Below, in pieces: positions 9,909 through 18,670 of a stretch of DNA of 64,000 nt. Numbering within the stretch: the stretch's first letter is position 1; every line of letters begins with the position of its first letter. Below the pieces are notes generated by a model that saw only the letters and a program-made list of their open reading frames with translations, did no database searches and was not told the DNA's origin. The stretch comes from Caballeronia temeraria (GTDB lineage: Bacteria; Pseudomonadota; Gammaproteobacteria; Burkholderiales; Burkholderiaceae). The translations under genes were made by a program, and so were the position numbers. The DNA lies in contig NZ_FCOI02000014.1 of the NCBI RefSeq assembly GCF_001544795.2, positions 62,001-126,000 of the forward strand, written 5' to 3'.

Positions 9909-10898
9909 TCAGTAGCGGATGACCGACGCGCCCCACGTGAAGCCGCCGCCCACGCCTTCGATGAGAATGTTGTCGCCGCGCTTGATGCGGCCGTCGCGCA
10001 CCGCGACGTCGAGCGCGAGCGGAATGGATGCCGCCGACGTGTTGCCGTGCTCGCCGACCGTCACGACCATGCGCTCCGGCGGCAGGTGCAGCTTGCGCGC
10101 CGTGCTCTGCATGATGCGGATATTCGCCTGATGCGGAATCAGCCAGTCGATGTCGTCCGGCGTGAGCTGCGCCTTGTCGAGCGCTTCGAGCGCGACCTTT
10201 TCGAGCACGTTGACCGCGAGCTTGAACACGGCCTGGCCGTCCATGTGCAGGAAGGCGCTGCCCTGAACCACGCCGCCGTTCACGTTGCCCGGCGTGCAGA
10301 GAATGTCGGAATAGCTGCCGTCCGCGTGCAGCGCGCTCGACAGCACGCCCGGCTCGTCGGACGCCTGCAGGATGACCGCGCCCGCGCCGTCGCCGAACAG
10401 CACGCACGTGGTGCGATCGTTGAAATCGAGGATGCGCGAGAACGTCTCCGCACCGACGACGAGCGCCGTGCGGTTCATGCCGCTGCGAATGAAGCTGTCC
10501 GCCGTCGCGACGCCGTACGCGAAGCCGGAGCACACCGCCTGCACGTCGAAAGCGGCGCCATTGTTCTTGATGCCGAGCTTGTTCTGCAGCAGGCACGCGG
10601 TGCTCGGAAACACGAAGTCCGGCGTGGAGGTCGCGACGATGATCAGATCGATTGCCTGCGGATCGATGCCCGCCGCTTCGATCGCCTTTTGCGACGCAAT
10701 CAGCGCGAGATCGCTCGTGGTTTGATCCGGCGCCGCGAAGTGGCGTGCGTGAATGCCGGTTCGCGCGACGATCCATTCATCATTGGTCTCGACGCCCTGC
10801 TTAGCCAGACGGTCCGCCAAGTCCTGATTCGTGACACGCTCGGACGGCAGATAGCTGCCGGTGCCGAGCACGCGAGAGTAAAGATTGGATTGAGCCAT
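9909..10898 (-). CDS. fabH: 3-oxoacyl-ACP synthase III
   Basis: Initiates fatty acid synthesis by condensing acetyl-CoA with malonyl-ACP. The 329-residue protein has the KAS III triad: Cys123 in AVCSGF, His256 in PHQANIRI and Asn286 in EHGNTSAAS. The FabH DGAGAVIL segment (170-177) is present. The start codon overlaps the plsX stop by one base (TAATG on the minus strand), so the two are translationally coupled, as in many proteobacteria. Confidence 0.98.
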   Translation of the reverse strand: MAQSNLYSRVLGTGSYLPSERVTNQDLADRLAKQGVETNDEWIVARTGIHARHFAAPDQTTSDLALIASQKAIEAAGIDPQAIDLIIVATSTPDFVFPSTACLLQNKLGIKNNGAAFDVQAVCSGFAYGVATADSFIRSGMNRTALVVGAETFSRILDFNDRTTCVLFGDGAGAVILQASDEPGVLSSALHADGSYSDILCTPGNVNGGVVQGSAFLHMDGQAVFKLAVNVLEKVALEALDKAQLTPDDIDWLIPHQANIRIMQSTARKLHLPPERMVVTVGEHGNTSAASIPLALDVAVRDGRIKRGDNILIEGVGGGFTWGASVIRY

Positions 10899-12031
10899 TA
10901 TGCCTTCGAATGTAGCGCAGTACCGGACTCGCCCGGCGGGTTCGGCTGCGAGTTTGGCTGTGAAGCGGGCTGCTGGGTCCCTTGATCCGCCGGCGCGGGA
11001 GCGTCGGCGTCCGCCTCGCGCGCGGCGGGAGCATTCTCTTCCATCGCGCGCACCAGGCGTTCAAGCACGCCATTTTTGACGGCATCATACCCGCGTTTGA
11101 TAGCCCACTCAAACCCGAAGGCCTCGGCCGAACCGTGACTTTTGATAACGAGTCCGCGCAGGCCCAGCAACGCCGCGCCGTTATATTGCGCGGGATCGAC
11201 ACGCTTCTTGAAACGCTTGAGCACGGGCAGCGCAACGAGCGCCATCAGCTTGGAGGCGAAGTTGCGGCTGAACTCTTCCTTGATCATGTCGGCGAGCATC
11301 TTCGCGAGACCTTCGGAGGTCTTCAGCGCGACATTGCCGACGAAACCGTCGCACACGACGACATCGGTCGTGCCTTTGTAGATGTCGTTGCCTTCCACGT
11401 TGCCGTAGAAGTTGAGCGTGCTCGCGCGCAACAGCTCGCCCGCACGTTTGATCGTTTCGTTGCCCTTGATGACTTCTTCGCCGATGTTGAGCAGACCGAT
11501 GGTCGGCCGCTCGCGCCCTTCGATCGCGGAAACGAGCGCGTGGCCCATCTCGGCGAACTGCAGCAGATGCCCGGGTTCGCAATCGACATTGGCGCCGAGG
11601 TCGAGCACGGTGGTGTAACCCTTCTGGCTCGGCATGGCGAACGCGATGGCCGGGCGTTCGATGCCGGCGAGCGTCTTCAGTACATAGCGGGAGACCGCCA
11701 TGAGCGCGCCGGTGTTGCCGGCGGAAATGCAGGTCTGCGCCTCGCCCTCTTTCACGAGGTTGAGCGCGACGCGCATCGACGAATCTTTTTTCTTGCGCAG
11801 CGCGACTTCGACCGGATCGTCCATCGCGACAACTTCGCTCGCGGGAACGACGGACAGACGCGGCTCGTCGGAAGCCTTGCACTTCTTGAGCTGCGCGCGG
11901 ATGGGCTGCTCGAGGCCGACGAGCATCAGGTGCGCGTCGGGATGCGAGCGCACGAAACTGACGGCAGCGGGAACGGTCACGGCCGGACCGTGGTCGCCTC
12001 CCATGCAGTCGATGGTTATCTTTACAGTCAT
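10898..12031 (-). CDS. plsX: Phosphate acyltransferase PlsX
   Basis: Converts acyl-ACP to acyl-phosphate, the donor for glycerophospholipid synthesis. The 377-residue protein begins VKITIDCMGGDHGP, the family signature, and contains conserved GNTGALM and NIGEEVIKGNE stretches. A Pro/Ala/Gln-rich C-terminal tail of about 40 residues (from about residue 335) extends beyond the conserved domain and is probably disordered. It lies 138 bp downstream of rpmF, separated by a terminator-like hairpin. Confidence 0.97.
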   Translation of the reverse strand: MTVKITIDCMGGDHGPAVTVPAAVSFVRSHPDAHLMLVGLEQPIRAQLKKCKASDEPRLSVVPASEVVAMDDPVEVALRKKKDSSMRVALNLVKEGEAQTCISAGNTGALMAVSRYVLKTLAGIERPAIAFAMPSQKGYTTVLDLGANVDCEPGHLLQFAEMGHALVSAIEGRERPTIGLLNIGEEVIKGNETIKRAGELLRASTLNFYGNVEGNDIYKGTTDVVVCDGFVGNVALKTSEGLAKMLADMIKEEFSRNFASKLMALVALPVLKRFKKRVDPAQYNGAALLGLRGLVIKSHGSAEAFGFEWAIKRGYDAVKNGVLERLVRAMEENAPAAREADADAPAPADQGTQQPASQPNSQPNPPGESGTALHSKA

Positions 12032-12053
12032 GGAACGCGACGAATTTCGGACA

Positions 12054-12079
12054 CAAAAAAGCGGCAGTGAAATGCCGCC
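12054..12079 (-). terminator. Hairpin plus T-run between rpmF and plsX
   Basis: Read on the minus strand, GCGGCA (12078-12073) pairs with TGCCGC (12066-12061) around a six-base loop, followed directly by TTTTTT. This is a plausible intrinsic terminator or attenuator after rpmF. It would let the abundant ribosomal-protein message end while a fraction continues into plsX-fabHDG. Confidence 0.7.
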
Positions 12080-12169
12080 TTCTCGTCGTACCGGGAAAGT
12101 ATCAAGAGCGAATTGAGCCCGCGCGCCCGCGGAACGGATTCAGCGGGCGCATCAAGCGTCAACGAACGC

Positions 12170-12349
12170 TTAGTCGTTCTTCGTCTTGATGACTTTCTTG
12201 CCACGATAGTAGCCGTTCGGGCTCACGTGGTGGCGCAGATGCACTTCACCCGTGCTCGGCTCGACAGCCAGCGGAGCCGTCGTGAGGAAGTCGTGGGAAC
12301 GGTGCATGCCGCGCTTCGACGGCGACTTCTTGTTTTGCTGAACTGCCAT
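12170..12349 (-). CDS. rpmF: 50S ribosomal protein L32
   Basis: Large-subunit ribosomal protein of 59 residues. It begins MAVQQNKKSPSKRGMHRSHD and ends VIKTKND, matching proteobacterial L32, including the basic KKSPSKRGMRR-like N-terminus. The yceD-rpmF-plsX-fabH order is the classical context for this gene and supports the call. There is a 119 bp gap to the upstream yceD gene. Confidence 0.97.
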   Translation of the reverse strand: MAVQQNKKSPSKRGMHRSHDFLTTAPLAVEPSTGEVHLRHHVSPNGYYRGKKVIKTKND

Positions 12350-12468
12350 GATTACTCCAGAAAAATTTTGCGAATTCTAACACAGCCCGATCCGCCGACA
12401 GCCCTCGGCCGTTCGGCCATCGGGTGCGCACATCGCGCTACCAGTTTGTTGCGTGCTACAAAACCATT

Positions 12469-13092
12469 TCAGTGCTTCTTGTCGTCGGAGCCGCCCTGTT
12501 TGAGCTTCTCCAGCACGGCAAAAGGATTCGGCTTCTCGTCCTCGTCCGCTGCACTGCTTTCATCCGTCTCGTCGTCCGCCGCGCCCGGAAGCAGACTTTC
12601 GTGCGTCTCGGGACACACGTTGTGCTTGGGCACGAGCGGCAAGGACAACAACAACTCCTCTTCGATCAAGTCGACGAGATCGAACTGGCGCGAGCCTACG
12701 ATCACTTCGACTTCATCGTCGTCGAGCGGAAATTCGTCCGCTTCTTCTTCCGTCGCCACGATCCGATACGTTGCATCGACATCGAGATGTTGCGAATACG
12801 GCTGAAGGCAGCGCTGACACGTGAGCCACACCGAGCCGTGCACCGCGAGACGCAGATACGGCTGCGGCGCGTCCGTGCCGTCGTCCTGCAGTTCCGGCTG
12901 GGTCGAGCCCTCGCCCTGCCAGGTAAATACGGCGTCGCGCTCTGGCACATCCGCCGGCACTTCGGCTAACATGCGCGGCATCTGCGACACGCGCAGCGCG
13001 CCGGCCGCCTGCCTGCCGCTCTTGGCGAATTCGTAAATGTCGAGCGCGCGCAGATCGGCGGGGCTCACAGGTTTGCCAGGATTCTGAGTCAT
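12469..13092 (-). CDS. YceD family protein (DUF177)
   Basis: A 207-residue protein of the YceD/DUF177 family, which in E. coli and plants is tied to 23S rRNA accumulation. The conserved core has a CQRC pair near the middle and a later CPE, in the arrangement LTCQRCLQPY...KHNVCPE, and an acidic C-terminal tail rich in Asp/Glu. The ATG at 13092 is chosen because GGAG lies 5 bases upstream; an upstream in-frame ATG at 13149 lacks this. It is cotranscribed with rpmF, the usual neighbour. Confidence 0.88.
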   Translation of the reverse strand: MTQNPGKPVSPADLRALDIYEFAKSGRQAAGALRVSQMPRMLAEVPADVPERDAVFTWQGEGSTQPELQDDGTDAPQPYLRLAVHGSVWLTCQRCLQPYSQHLDVDATYRIVATEEEADEFPLDDDEVEVIVGSRQFDLVDLIEEELLLSLPLVPKHNVCPETHESLLPGAADDETDESSAADEDEKPNPFAVLEKLKQGGSDDKKH

Positions 13093-13393
13093 GTGCGCTC
13101 CTGCTTGGGCCTTGCTGGTTAGTGCTTCCGGTGAGTGCTCAGTATGCACCGCGATGCAGCTTCGATGCAGGCGTGGCTTGCCCGAATTTGCATCCGGGCG
13201 GCATTCGTGCTCACTCGTGTTTTCTGGCTCTGACGGGGCCTCACCGGTTCATCGGACCAGAACGGACGGGGTTCGCCCGCGCACGTACCGATGAAAAGCC
13301 CAAAATCATATCGGCTTTGTTCTTTCGAGTCAAATACTTAAGGGCTGAACCGCAGCCCGTCGTTTTTACACCCATTTTTGCCGAACTCGTTCC
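13093..13393. other. Divergent intergenic region yceD / maf
   Basis: A 301 bp gap between the start of yceD (minus) and the start of the maf-like gene (plus). It must hold both promoters. The half nearest maf (13300-13375) is noticeably more AT-rich. I see no convincing open reading frame, hairpin terminator or consensus promoter pair here. Confidence 0.5.
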
Positions 13394-14014
13394 ATGTCCG
13401 AAGCTCCAAAAACGCCGCCGCGCCTGATTCTGGCGTCCAGTTCACCTTACCGGCGCGAGCTGCTCGGGCGTCTGCGCATTCCGTTCGACGTCGTTTCGCC
13501 CGATATCGACGAAACCCCGCTTGCCGGCGAAACGCCCGAGACAACCGCCGTGCGGCTTTCGATCGCCAAGGCGCGCGCCGCCGCCGGGCGAATTGGCGAT
13601 GGCCACGCGAGCGCGCTCGTGATCGGCTCCGATCAGGTCGCGACTTTCGACGGCCAGCAGATCGGCAAGCCCGGCACGCACGAAAAAGCAGTCGCGCAGC
13701 TTCAGGCGATGCGCGGCCGCAGCGTCGAATTCCACAGCGCGCTTTGTCTGTTCGACAGCCGCACGGGCGACGCGCAATCCGCCGATATCGTCACGCGCGT
13801 GCGGTTTCGCCGCTATTCGGATGCGCAGATCGAAGCCTACTTGCGCGCGGAAATGCCATATGACTGTGCCGGCAGCGCCAAAGCCGAGGGACTCGGCATC
13901 GCGTTGCTCGAAGCGATCGAATCGGACGACCCGACGGCGCTCATCGGCTTACCGCTGATCGCGCTGACCGGGATGCTCGTGAACGCTGGATATCCGATCC
14001 TGGAGGCGGCATGA
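13394..14014 (+). CDS. Maf/YceF-type nucleotide pyrophosphatase
   Basis: House-cleaning nucleoside triphosphate pyrophosphatase; the family removes modified nucleotides such as 7-methyl-GTP. The 206-residue protein shows the Maf N-terminal signature LILASSSPYRRELL (11-24), the DIDE motif (38-41) and the catalytic region VIGSDQVATFDG with Asp80. The QVA form of that motif suggests the YceF (m7GTP) subgroup rather than the dTTP/UTP subgroup; this is inference. Its stop overlaps the start of the next gene by 4 bp. Confidence 0.92.
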   Translation: MSEAPKTPPRLILASSSPYRRELLGRLRIPFDVVSPDIDETPLAGETPETTAVRLSIAKARAAAGRIGDGHASALVIGSDQVATFDGQQIGKPGTHEKAVAQLQAMRGRSVEFHSALCLFDSRTGDAQSADIVTRVRFRRYSDAQIEAYLRAEMPYDCAGSAKAEGLGIALLEAIESDDPTALIGLPLIALTGMLVNAGYPILEAA

Positions 14015-14730
14015 GCGGCACGCTCTATTTGATCCCGAATACGCTCGGCGAAGGCGATGCCGACGCGCTCGCACACGTCCTGCCCGTGCCGGTGCGCCAG
14101 CAGGCGGCCGCGCTCGCTTACTACATCGGCGAAAACGCGAAAACCACGCGCGCGTTTCTGAAGAAAGTGGGCACGGAGCGGCCCATACAGGAAATCGAGG
14201 TGCGCGAGTTGAACGTGAACACGCCGCCCGCCGACATCGACAAGCTGCTTGCGCCGATTCTCGCGGGCACGGACGCCGGTCTCGTCTCCGAAGCGGGTTG
14301 CCCTGCCGTCGCCGATCCGGGCGCGCTGCTCGTGCGGCGCGCGCATCAACGCGGCGTGAAGGTCGTGCCGTTCGTCGGACCGAGCTCGATCCTGCTCGCG
14401 CTGATGGCCTCAGGCATGAACGGCCAGAGCTTCGCGTTCAACGGCTATCTGCCGGTCGATGCTAGCGAGCGCGCCAAGCGCCTGCGCGAGCTGGAGCAAC
14501 TGTCGCGCAAAGCCAATCAGACGCAGATTTTCATTGAGACGCCCTATCGGAACCGCGCGATGCTCGATGCGCTTATCGCCGGTTGCGCGCCGTCGACGCT
14601 AATTTGCGTCGCTGTCGATCTGACGCTGCCGGGCGAAACCATCGTCACGCGCACGGCGGCGGACTGGAAGAAGCAGGCTGCGCCGGAGCTGCACAAGCGT
14701 CCGGCGATTTTCCTTCTGCTGGCGTCGTAA
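14011..14730 (+). CDS. Tetrapyrrole-methylase-fold SAM methyltransferase (RsmI-related)
   Basis: A 239-residue member of the tetrapyrrole methylase superfamily. Its SAM-binding region includes GLVSEAGCPAVADPG (about 93-107), corresponding to the SDAGTPxxSDPG motif of RsmI, and a later VVPFVGPSS segment. The N-terminus begins GTLYLIPNTLGEGDAD, not the usual GTLYVVATPIGN of RsmI, and it is shorter than RsmI, so this is probably the second, uncharacterised paralogue often found next to maf in betaproteobacteria. Substrate unknown. Start overlaps the maf stop (ATGA). Confidence 0.82.
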   Translation: MSGTLYLIPNTLGEGDADALAHVLPVPVRQQAAALAYYIGENAKTTRAFLKKVGTERPIQEIEVRELNVNTPPADIDKLLAPILAGTDAGLVSEAGCPAVADPGALLVRRAHQRGVKVVPFVGPSSILLALMASGMNGQSFAFNGYLPVDASERAKRLRELEQLSRKANQTQIFIETPYRNRAMLDALIAGCAPSTLICVAVDLTLPGETIVTRTAADWKKQAAPELHKRPAIFLLLAS

Positions 14731-14733
14731 AAC

Positions 14734-15708
14734 TCAGCGCAGCTGGAGCTTGCCGCCGAGCGTGAGCGCGCGCACGGCGGCATCGCCGGCCGACGCCCCG
14801 AAGCGCCGCACCACACGCTCGCCGATGCTCTCCTTCTGCGTGTAATCGACGATATCCGGCTGCTTGATGACCTCGCGCGCCACGTAGCTGGCGTCGCCGA
14901 AACCATCGGCGAGACCGAGCTCGACGCTCTTTTCGCCCGTCCAGAACATGCCGGTGAAAAGCTCCGGATCGTCCTTCAGACGTTTGCCGCGGCCGAGCTT
15001 CACGGCGTCGATGAACTGCGTGTGGATCTGATCGAGCATTTCCTGCGCGTGCGCGTTCATCGCGGGCGTTTCCGGCGAGAACGGATCGAAGGCGCCCTTG
15101 TTCGCGCCCGACGTGTGCATGCGGCGCTGGATGCCGAGCTTGTCCATCAGACCGGTGAAGCCGAAGCCGTCCATCAGCACGCCGATCGAGCCGACGATGC
15201 TCGCCCGGTCGACGTAAATCTTGTCCGCCGCGGCCGCGACGTAATAGCCGCCCGACGCGCACATGTCGTCGACGACGACGTAGAGCGGCGTTTTCGGATA
15301 CTTCGCGCGCAGCCGCCGGATTTCGCCGTTGATGATGCCGGCCTGCACCGGACTGCCGCCCGGACTATTGATACGCAGAATCACGCCCGCCGTGTTCTCG
15401 TCCTCGAACGCGCTCTGGAGTGCATCGTCGATGTTGTCGGCGCTGGCGTCGCTGTTGGCGGCGATTTCGCCTTGCAGATCGATCAGCGCCGTGTGCTTGC
15501 CCGCTTTCGCGACGCGGTCGCCGGTGAAATCGAACACGCCCCACGCGATCAGCGCAATGACGCCGAGAAACACGAAGCGAAAAAAGATGCGCCAGCGCCG
15601 CGCCGCACGCTGCTCGCGGATGGCGGCCAGCGCGATGCGTTCGAGCGCCTCGCGCTCCCAGTTGTCGTCACGGCGGTCGTCACGGCGCGGAGGAAGGTTG
15701 TCGGACAT
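14734..15708 (-). CDS. sppA: S49 family signal-peptide peptidase (SppA short form)
   Basis: Membrane-bound serine protease that degrades cleaved signal peptides. The 324-residue protein has one N-terminal membrane anchor (about 41-60) and a single S49 domain. The catalytic dyad is visible as Ser152 in CASGGYY and Lys204 in GANKGAFDPF. Its length matches the short SppA form, not the 600-residue E. coli enzyme. It converges on the upstream methyltransferase gene with only 3 bp between stops and lies 25 bp after the Rieske gene. Confidence 0.9.
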   Translation of the reverse strand: MSDNLPPRRDDRRDDNWEREALERIALAAIREQRAARRWRIFFRFVFLGVIALIAWGVFDFTGDRVAKAGKHTALIDLQGEIAANSDASADNIDDALQSAFEDENTAGVILRINSPGGSPVQAGIINGEIRRLRAKYPKTPLYVVVDDMCASGGYYVAAAADKIYVDRASIVGSIGVLMDGFGFTGLMDKLGIQRRMHTSGANKGAFDPFSPETPAMNAHAQEMLDQIHTQFIDAVKLGRGKRLKDDPELFTGMFWTGEKSVELGLADGFGDASYVAREVIKQPDIVDYTQKESIGERVVRRFGASAGDAAVRALTLGGKLQLR

Positions 15709-15733
15709 GCGTTGTGAATGTGTGGAAAGGGAA

Positions 15734-16108
15734 TCAGGCGGGACGCAAGGCTTCGTCGGGCAGCCAGAAGACCGCGCGGCCTTCCGGCGTGTCGCGCTCT
15801 TCGACCGTGACGGCCCGCAGACGCGCGCCGCGGCACGGTCCGCCGACGCATTTGCCGGTATCCGGCTCGTAGATCGCCCCGTGCGTCGCGCACATCAAGT
15901 ATAGGCCCGAGCTTTCGAAGAACTGGCCCTCGTTCCAGTCGAGTTCCATCGGCACATGGGCGCAGCGGTTCAGATAGCCGAACGCCTCGCCGCCGTAGCG
16001 CACGAAGAACACGACGGCGTCGCCGCTCGCTTCGGCGGCCGCCACGCGCACGCCCGCGCCGCCATCGACGAGTTCATCGGATGCACATACCCGCACCGGT
16101 TCGCTCAT
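15734..16108 (-). CDS. Rieske [2Fe-2S] protein
   Basis: A 124-residue single-domain Rieske protein. The ligand set is complete: Cys49-x-His51 (CAH) and Cys73-x2-His76 (CATH), 22 residues apart. There is no membrane segment, so it resembles soluble Rieske ferredoxins more than bc1 subunits. It overlaps the upstream phosphatase gene by 4 bp and precedes sppA, a conserved betaproteobacterial order. The electron-transfer partner is unknown. Confidence 0.9.
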   Translation of the reverse strand: MSEPVRVCASDELVDGGAGVRVAAAEASGDAVVFFVRYGGEAFGYLNRCAHVPMELDWNEGQFFESSGLYLMCATHGAIYEPDTGKCVGGPCRGARLRAVTVEERDTPEGRAVFWLPDEALRPA

Positions 16109-16764
16109 GCGTGCTCCCGCAGCCAGCCGGCGAGCGATGCGACGCTGTCGGCGCAGAACTGCGGCTTGAGCACCGCGAGCGAATCCGCCGGATGCGCGCC
16201 GTAGCCGACGCCGATGCCCGCCGCGCCCGCGTTGATCGCCATCTGCAGATCGTGCGTCGTGTCGCCGATCATCACCGTGCGCCCGAGATCCTGGCCGAGC
16301 TCGCGCGTGAGCTCCTGAAGCATCGCGGGATGCGGCTTCGAGAACGTTTCGTCGGCGCAGCGCGTGCCGTCGAACAGGCTCGTGAGCCGCGATTCGTCGA
16401 GCGCCCGATTCAGCCCGACGCGGCTCTTGCCCGTCGCGACGCCGAGAAAATAGCCGAGCTCGCGCAGTTCCTGGAGCATCTCGCGCACGCCGCCGAAGAG
16501 CTCGGTCTTCTGGCCCATCGTCAGGAAATGGAAGCGGTAACGTTCGGCGAGGCGCGGGTAATCGGACGGATCGAGCGTCGGCGCGCAGATTTGCAGTGCG
16601 TCCTTCAGGCCGAGGCCGATCACGTAGCTCGCGGATTCATCGGCGGGAACCGGCAGCCCGAGGTCGCGGCACGCCGCCTGAATGCTGCGCGTGATGTGGA
16701 CGGTCGAATCCATCAGCGTGCCGTCCCAGTCGAAAACGATCAGATCGAATTGCTGCCGCGCCAT
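16105..16764 (-). CDS. HAD-IA hydrolase (phosphoglycolate phosphatase-like)
   Basis: A 219-residue haloacid-dehalogenase phosphatase. Motif I is FDWDGTLMDS with Asp11 and Asp13, motif II is in GVATGKS, and motif III/IV is the KPHPAML...MIGDTTHD region. The cap inserted after motif I marks subclass IA, as in Gph. The start is 1 bp from the rluC stop. Many relatives are named gph, but the substrate cannot be read from sequence; the rluC-HAD order is common in this lineage. Confidence 0.88.
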   Translation of the reverse strand: MARQQFDLIVFDWDGTLMDSTVHITRSIQAACRDLGLPVPADESASYVIGLGLKDALQICAPTLDPSDYPRLAERYRFHFLTMGQKTELFGGVREMLQELRELGYFLGVATGKSRVGLNRALDESRLTSLFDGTRCADETFSKPHPAMLQELTRELGQDLGRTVMIGDTTHDLQMAINAGAAGIGVGYGAHPADSLAVLKPQFCADSVASLAGWLREHA

Positions 16765-17763
16765 TTAGTCTGTCTCTTGGGTTTTCAATTGTTCGATGAA
16801 CCGCCTGCATTCCGCAGGCAGCGGCGCTTCGAATTGCAGCGGCTCGCCCGTCGCAGGATGTGTAATTTTCAGGCGATAAGCATGCAAAAACATGCGTTTC
16901 AGCGACGGTTTCGCGCTCGGGCGGGCCAATTCCTTGTTCAGAGCGAAATCGCCGTATTTCGCATCGCCCGCAATCGGCAGGCCGAGGCTCGCCATATGTA
17001 CGCGAATCTGGTGCGTGCGGCCGGTCTTGAGTTCAGCTTCGACCCAGACGTAATCGCGCCAGCGCTCGATCAGATTGAAGACCGTATGCGACGGCAGGCC
17101 GTTCTCCTGAATGCGCACGCGCCGTTCGCCGTCCGCCGCGACATATTTATGCAGCGGCGCCTTCACGATGCGCCGGCGGCCCCAATCACTCTGCCAGTCG
17201 CCGTGGCCGAGCGCGTAATAGCGCTTGTCGACGCGATTTTCGCGAATCTGCTCGTGCAGCCCGACGAGCGCCGCGCGCTTCTTCGCGAGCATCAGCACGC
17301 CCGACGTCTCGCGGTCCAGCCGATGCACCAGCTCGAGGAATTTCGCGTGCGGACGCGCATTGCGCAGCTGTTCGATAACGCCGAACGCCACGCCGCTGCC
17401 GCCATGCACCGCGACGCCGGACGGTTTATCGATGACGATCATGTGGTCGTCTTCGAAGAGGATCGGGAATTCGGCGGCGGGCGCGTTCGACGACACCGGC
17501 GCCTCGTCCTGCTGCGCGATGCGGATCGGCGGCACGCGCACGAGATCGCCAAGTTCGAGCCGATACGCCGCGTCGATGCGTCCCTTGTTCACGCGCACTT
17601 CACCGCTGCGAAGAATGCGGTAAATATGGCTTTTGGGGACGCCTTTACAGACGCGCAGCAGGAAGTTGTCGATCCGCTGACCGGCGGCGGTCTCGTCGAC
17701 TTCGATCATCGACACCTGCTCGCTTGCGACCTGTTTATGGGATGTTTTGCCTAACTCATTCAT
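16765..17763 (-). CDS. rluC: 23S rRNA pseudouridine synthase RluC
   Basis: Modifies uridines in 23S rRNA. The 332-residue protein has an N-terminal S4 RNA-binding domain (about 28-85) and the RluA-type catalytic domain with the HRLDRETSG motif, where Asp150 is the nucleophile. The later RTHQIRVH motif is also present. It is divergent from rne across a 0.9 kb leader, as in E. coli and many other proteobacteria, which supports RluC rather than RluA or RluD. It heads an operon with the HAD, Rieske and sppA genes. Confidence 0.93.
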   Translation of the reverse strand: MNELGKTSHKQVASEQVSMIEVDETAAGQRIDNFLLRVCKGVPKSHIYRILRSGEVRVNKGRIDAAYRLELGDLVRVPPIRIAQQDEAPVSSNAPAAEFPILFEDDHMIVIDKPSGVAVHGGSGVAFGVIEQLRNARPHAKFLELVHRLDRETSGVLMLAKKRAALVGLHEQIRENRVDKRYYALGHGDWQSDWGRRRIVKAPLHKYVAADGERRVRIQENGLPSHTVFNLIERWRDYVWVEAELKTGRTHQIRVHMASLGLPIAGDAKYGDFALNKELARPSAKPSLKRMFLHAYRLKITHPATGEPLQFEAPLPAECRRFIEQLKTQETD

Positions 17764-18670
17764 TCTGAATATAATTTGCGAGCAGCCTGAAAAGGCCGAC
17801 GCTTAGGATCAAGCAGCGGCCCGATTGTTCAGACTGTAACGGTGCAAGCGATAAACCATTATTTTACTTGTGCCCAGGGTCGGTTGCTCACCTGGAAAAT
17901 CGAGAGCAGCGAGTTGCACGCACGGCGATATCACCGGCAAGGACGGCGCCCACAGGCGCGTTCGGTCGAGTCGATCGCCGACGGTAACGGATTTTTGGTC
18001 AAAAAGAATTTTATCGGCGAGAAGCGACGGCGCCCGGCAAGCAAAGCCGGATGCCAGCCCGAATCGACCCTGCCACCCGCGCGGGAGAAAAAGGCAAATC
18101 GAGGCTCGCCGGTTTTTTGCGAACAATTGCCGGCGAAACCGCCGCTGCGCTGATTTCTGCGAAGCGCGACGACGCTGCAAACGAGACGAGACACACGGCC
18201 GCGAGCCGACGGGAGCCGACAGAAACAAGTCGAGCCCGCAATCGCGCCGTCGCGGCATGGCAGCAAAGAGGATCGGTCACGAAGCATCGCGCCGGTTTGC
18301 GCGAGACCGCTCTTCCCGCGGCCACCGTCGGGAGGAATCAGGCTTTTTGCAAGAGCGCCAGCCGGTTTGGCGCGTCCATTTTGAGACGCGGAACCGCAGG
18401 CGCCGCCGTTTATCCTCGCCACGAGCCGCAAGGCACGTCGAACGTCTCGCAGTTGCTTCGCAATGCGCCCCACGGCGAGGCTGCCCCAATTCGGGCGCCG
18501 CGGCCTGCTTTCGGCAATTCTCCCGCCAGAAGTCCCGCTCCAGCGTGCTTTGTGACAACACACAAAAAAGCGTGGCACGCCCACCTTCCCGCTTCGCGCG
18601 CGTGACGTTCGCACGTCACCGGCGCCGATTCGCAAGATGAGGGAGGACGGAGCCATTCTGGAGCCGTTTC
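17764..18670. promoter_or_regulatory. Long rluC/rne intergenic region, probable rne leader
   Basis: A 907 bp stretch without a credible gene. The rluC-proximal 120 bp is AT-rich, including TATATT-like sequence at about 17767-17773 read on the minus strand, and probably holds both promoters. From about 17900 to 18660 the sequence is GC-rich again but lacks coding character. In gammaproteobacteria the rne message has a structured 5' untranslated region through which RNase E controls its own level; the position and length here suggest the same, by inference. Just before the start, GAGGGAGGACGGAGCC supplies a purine-rich ribosome site region. Confidence 0.55.
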
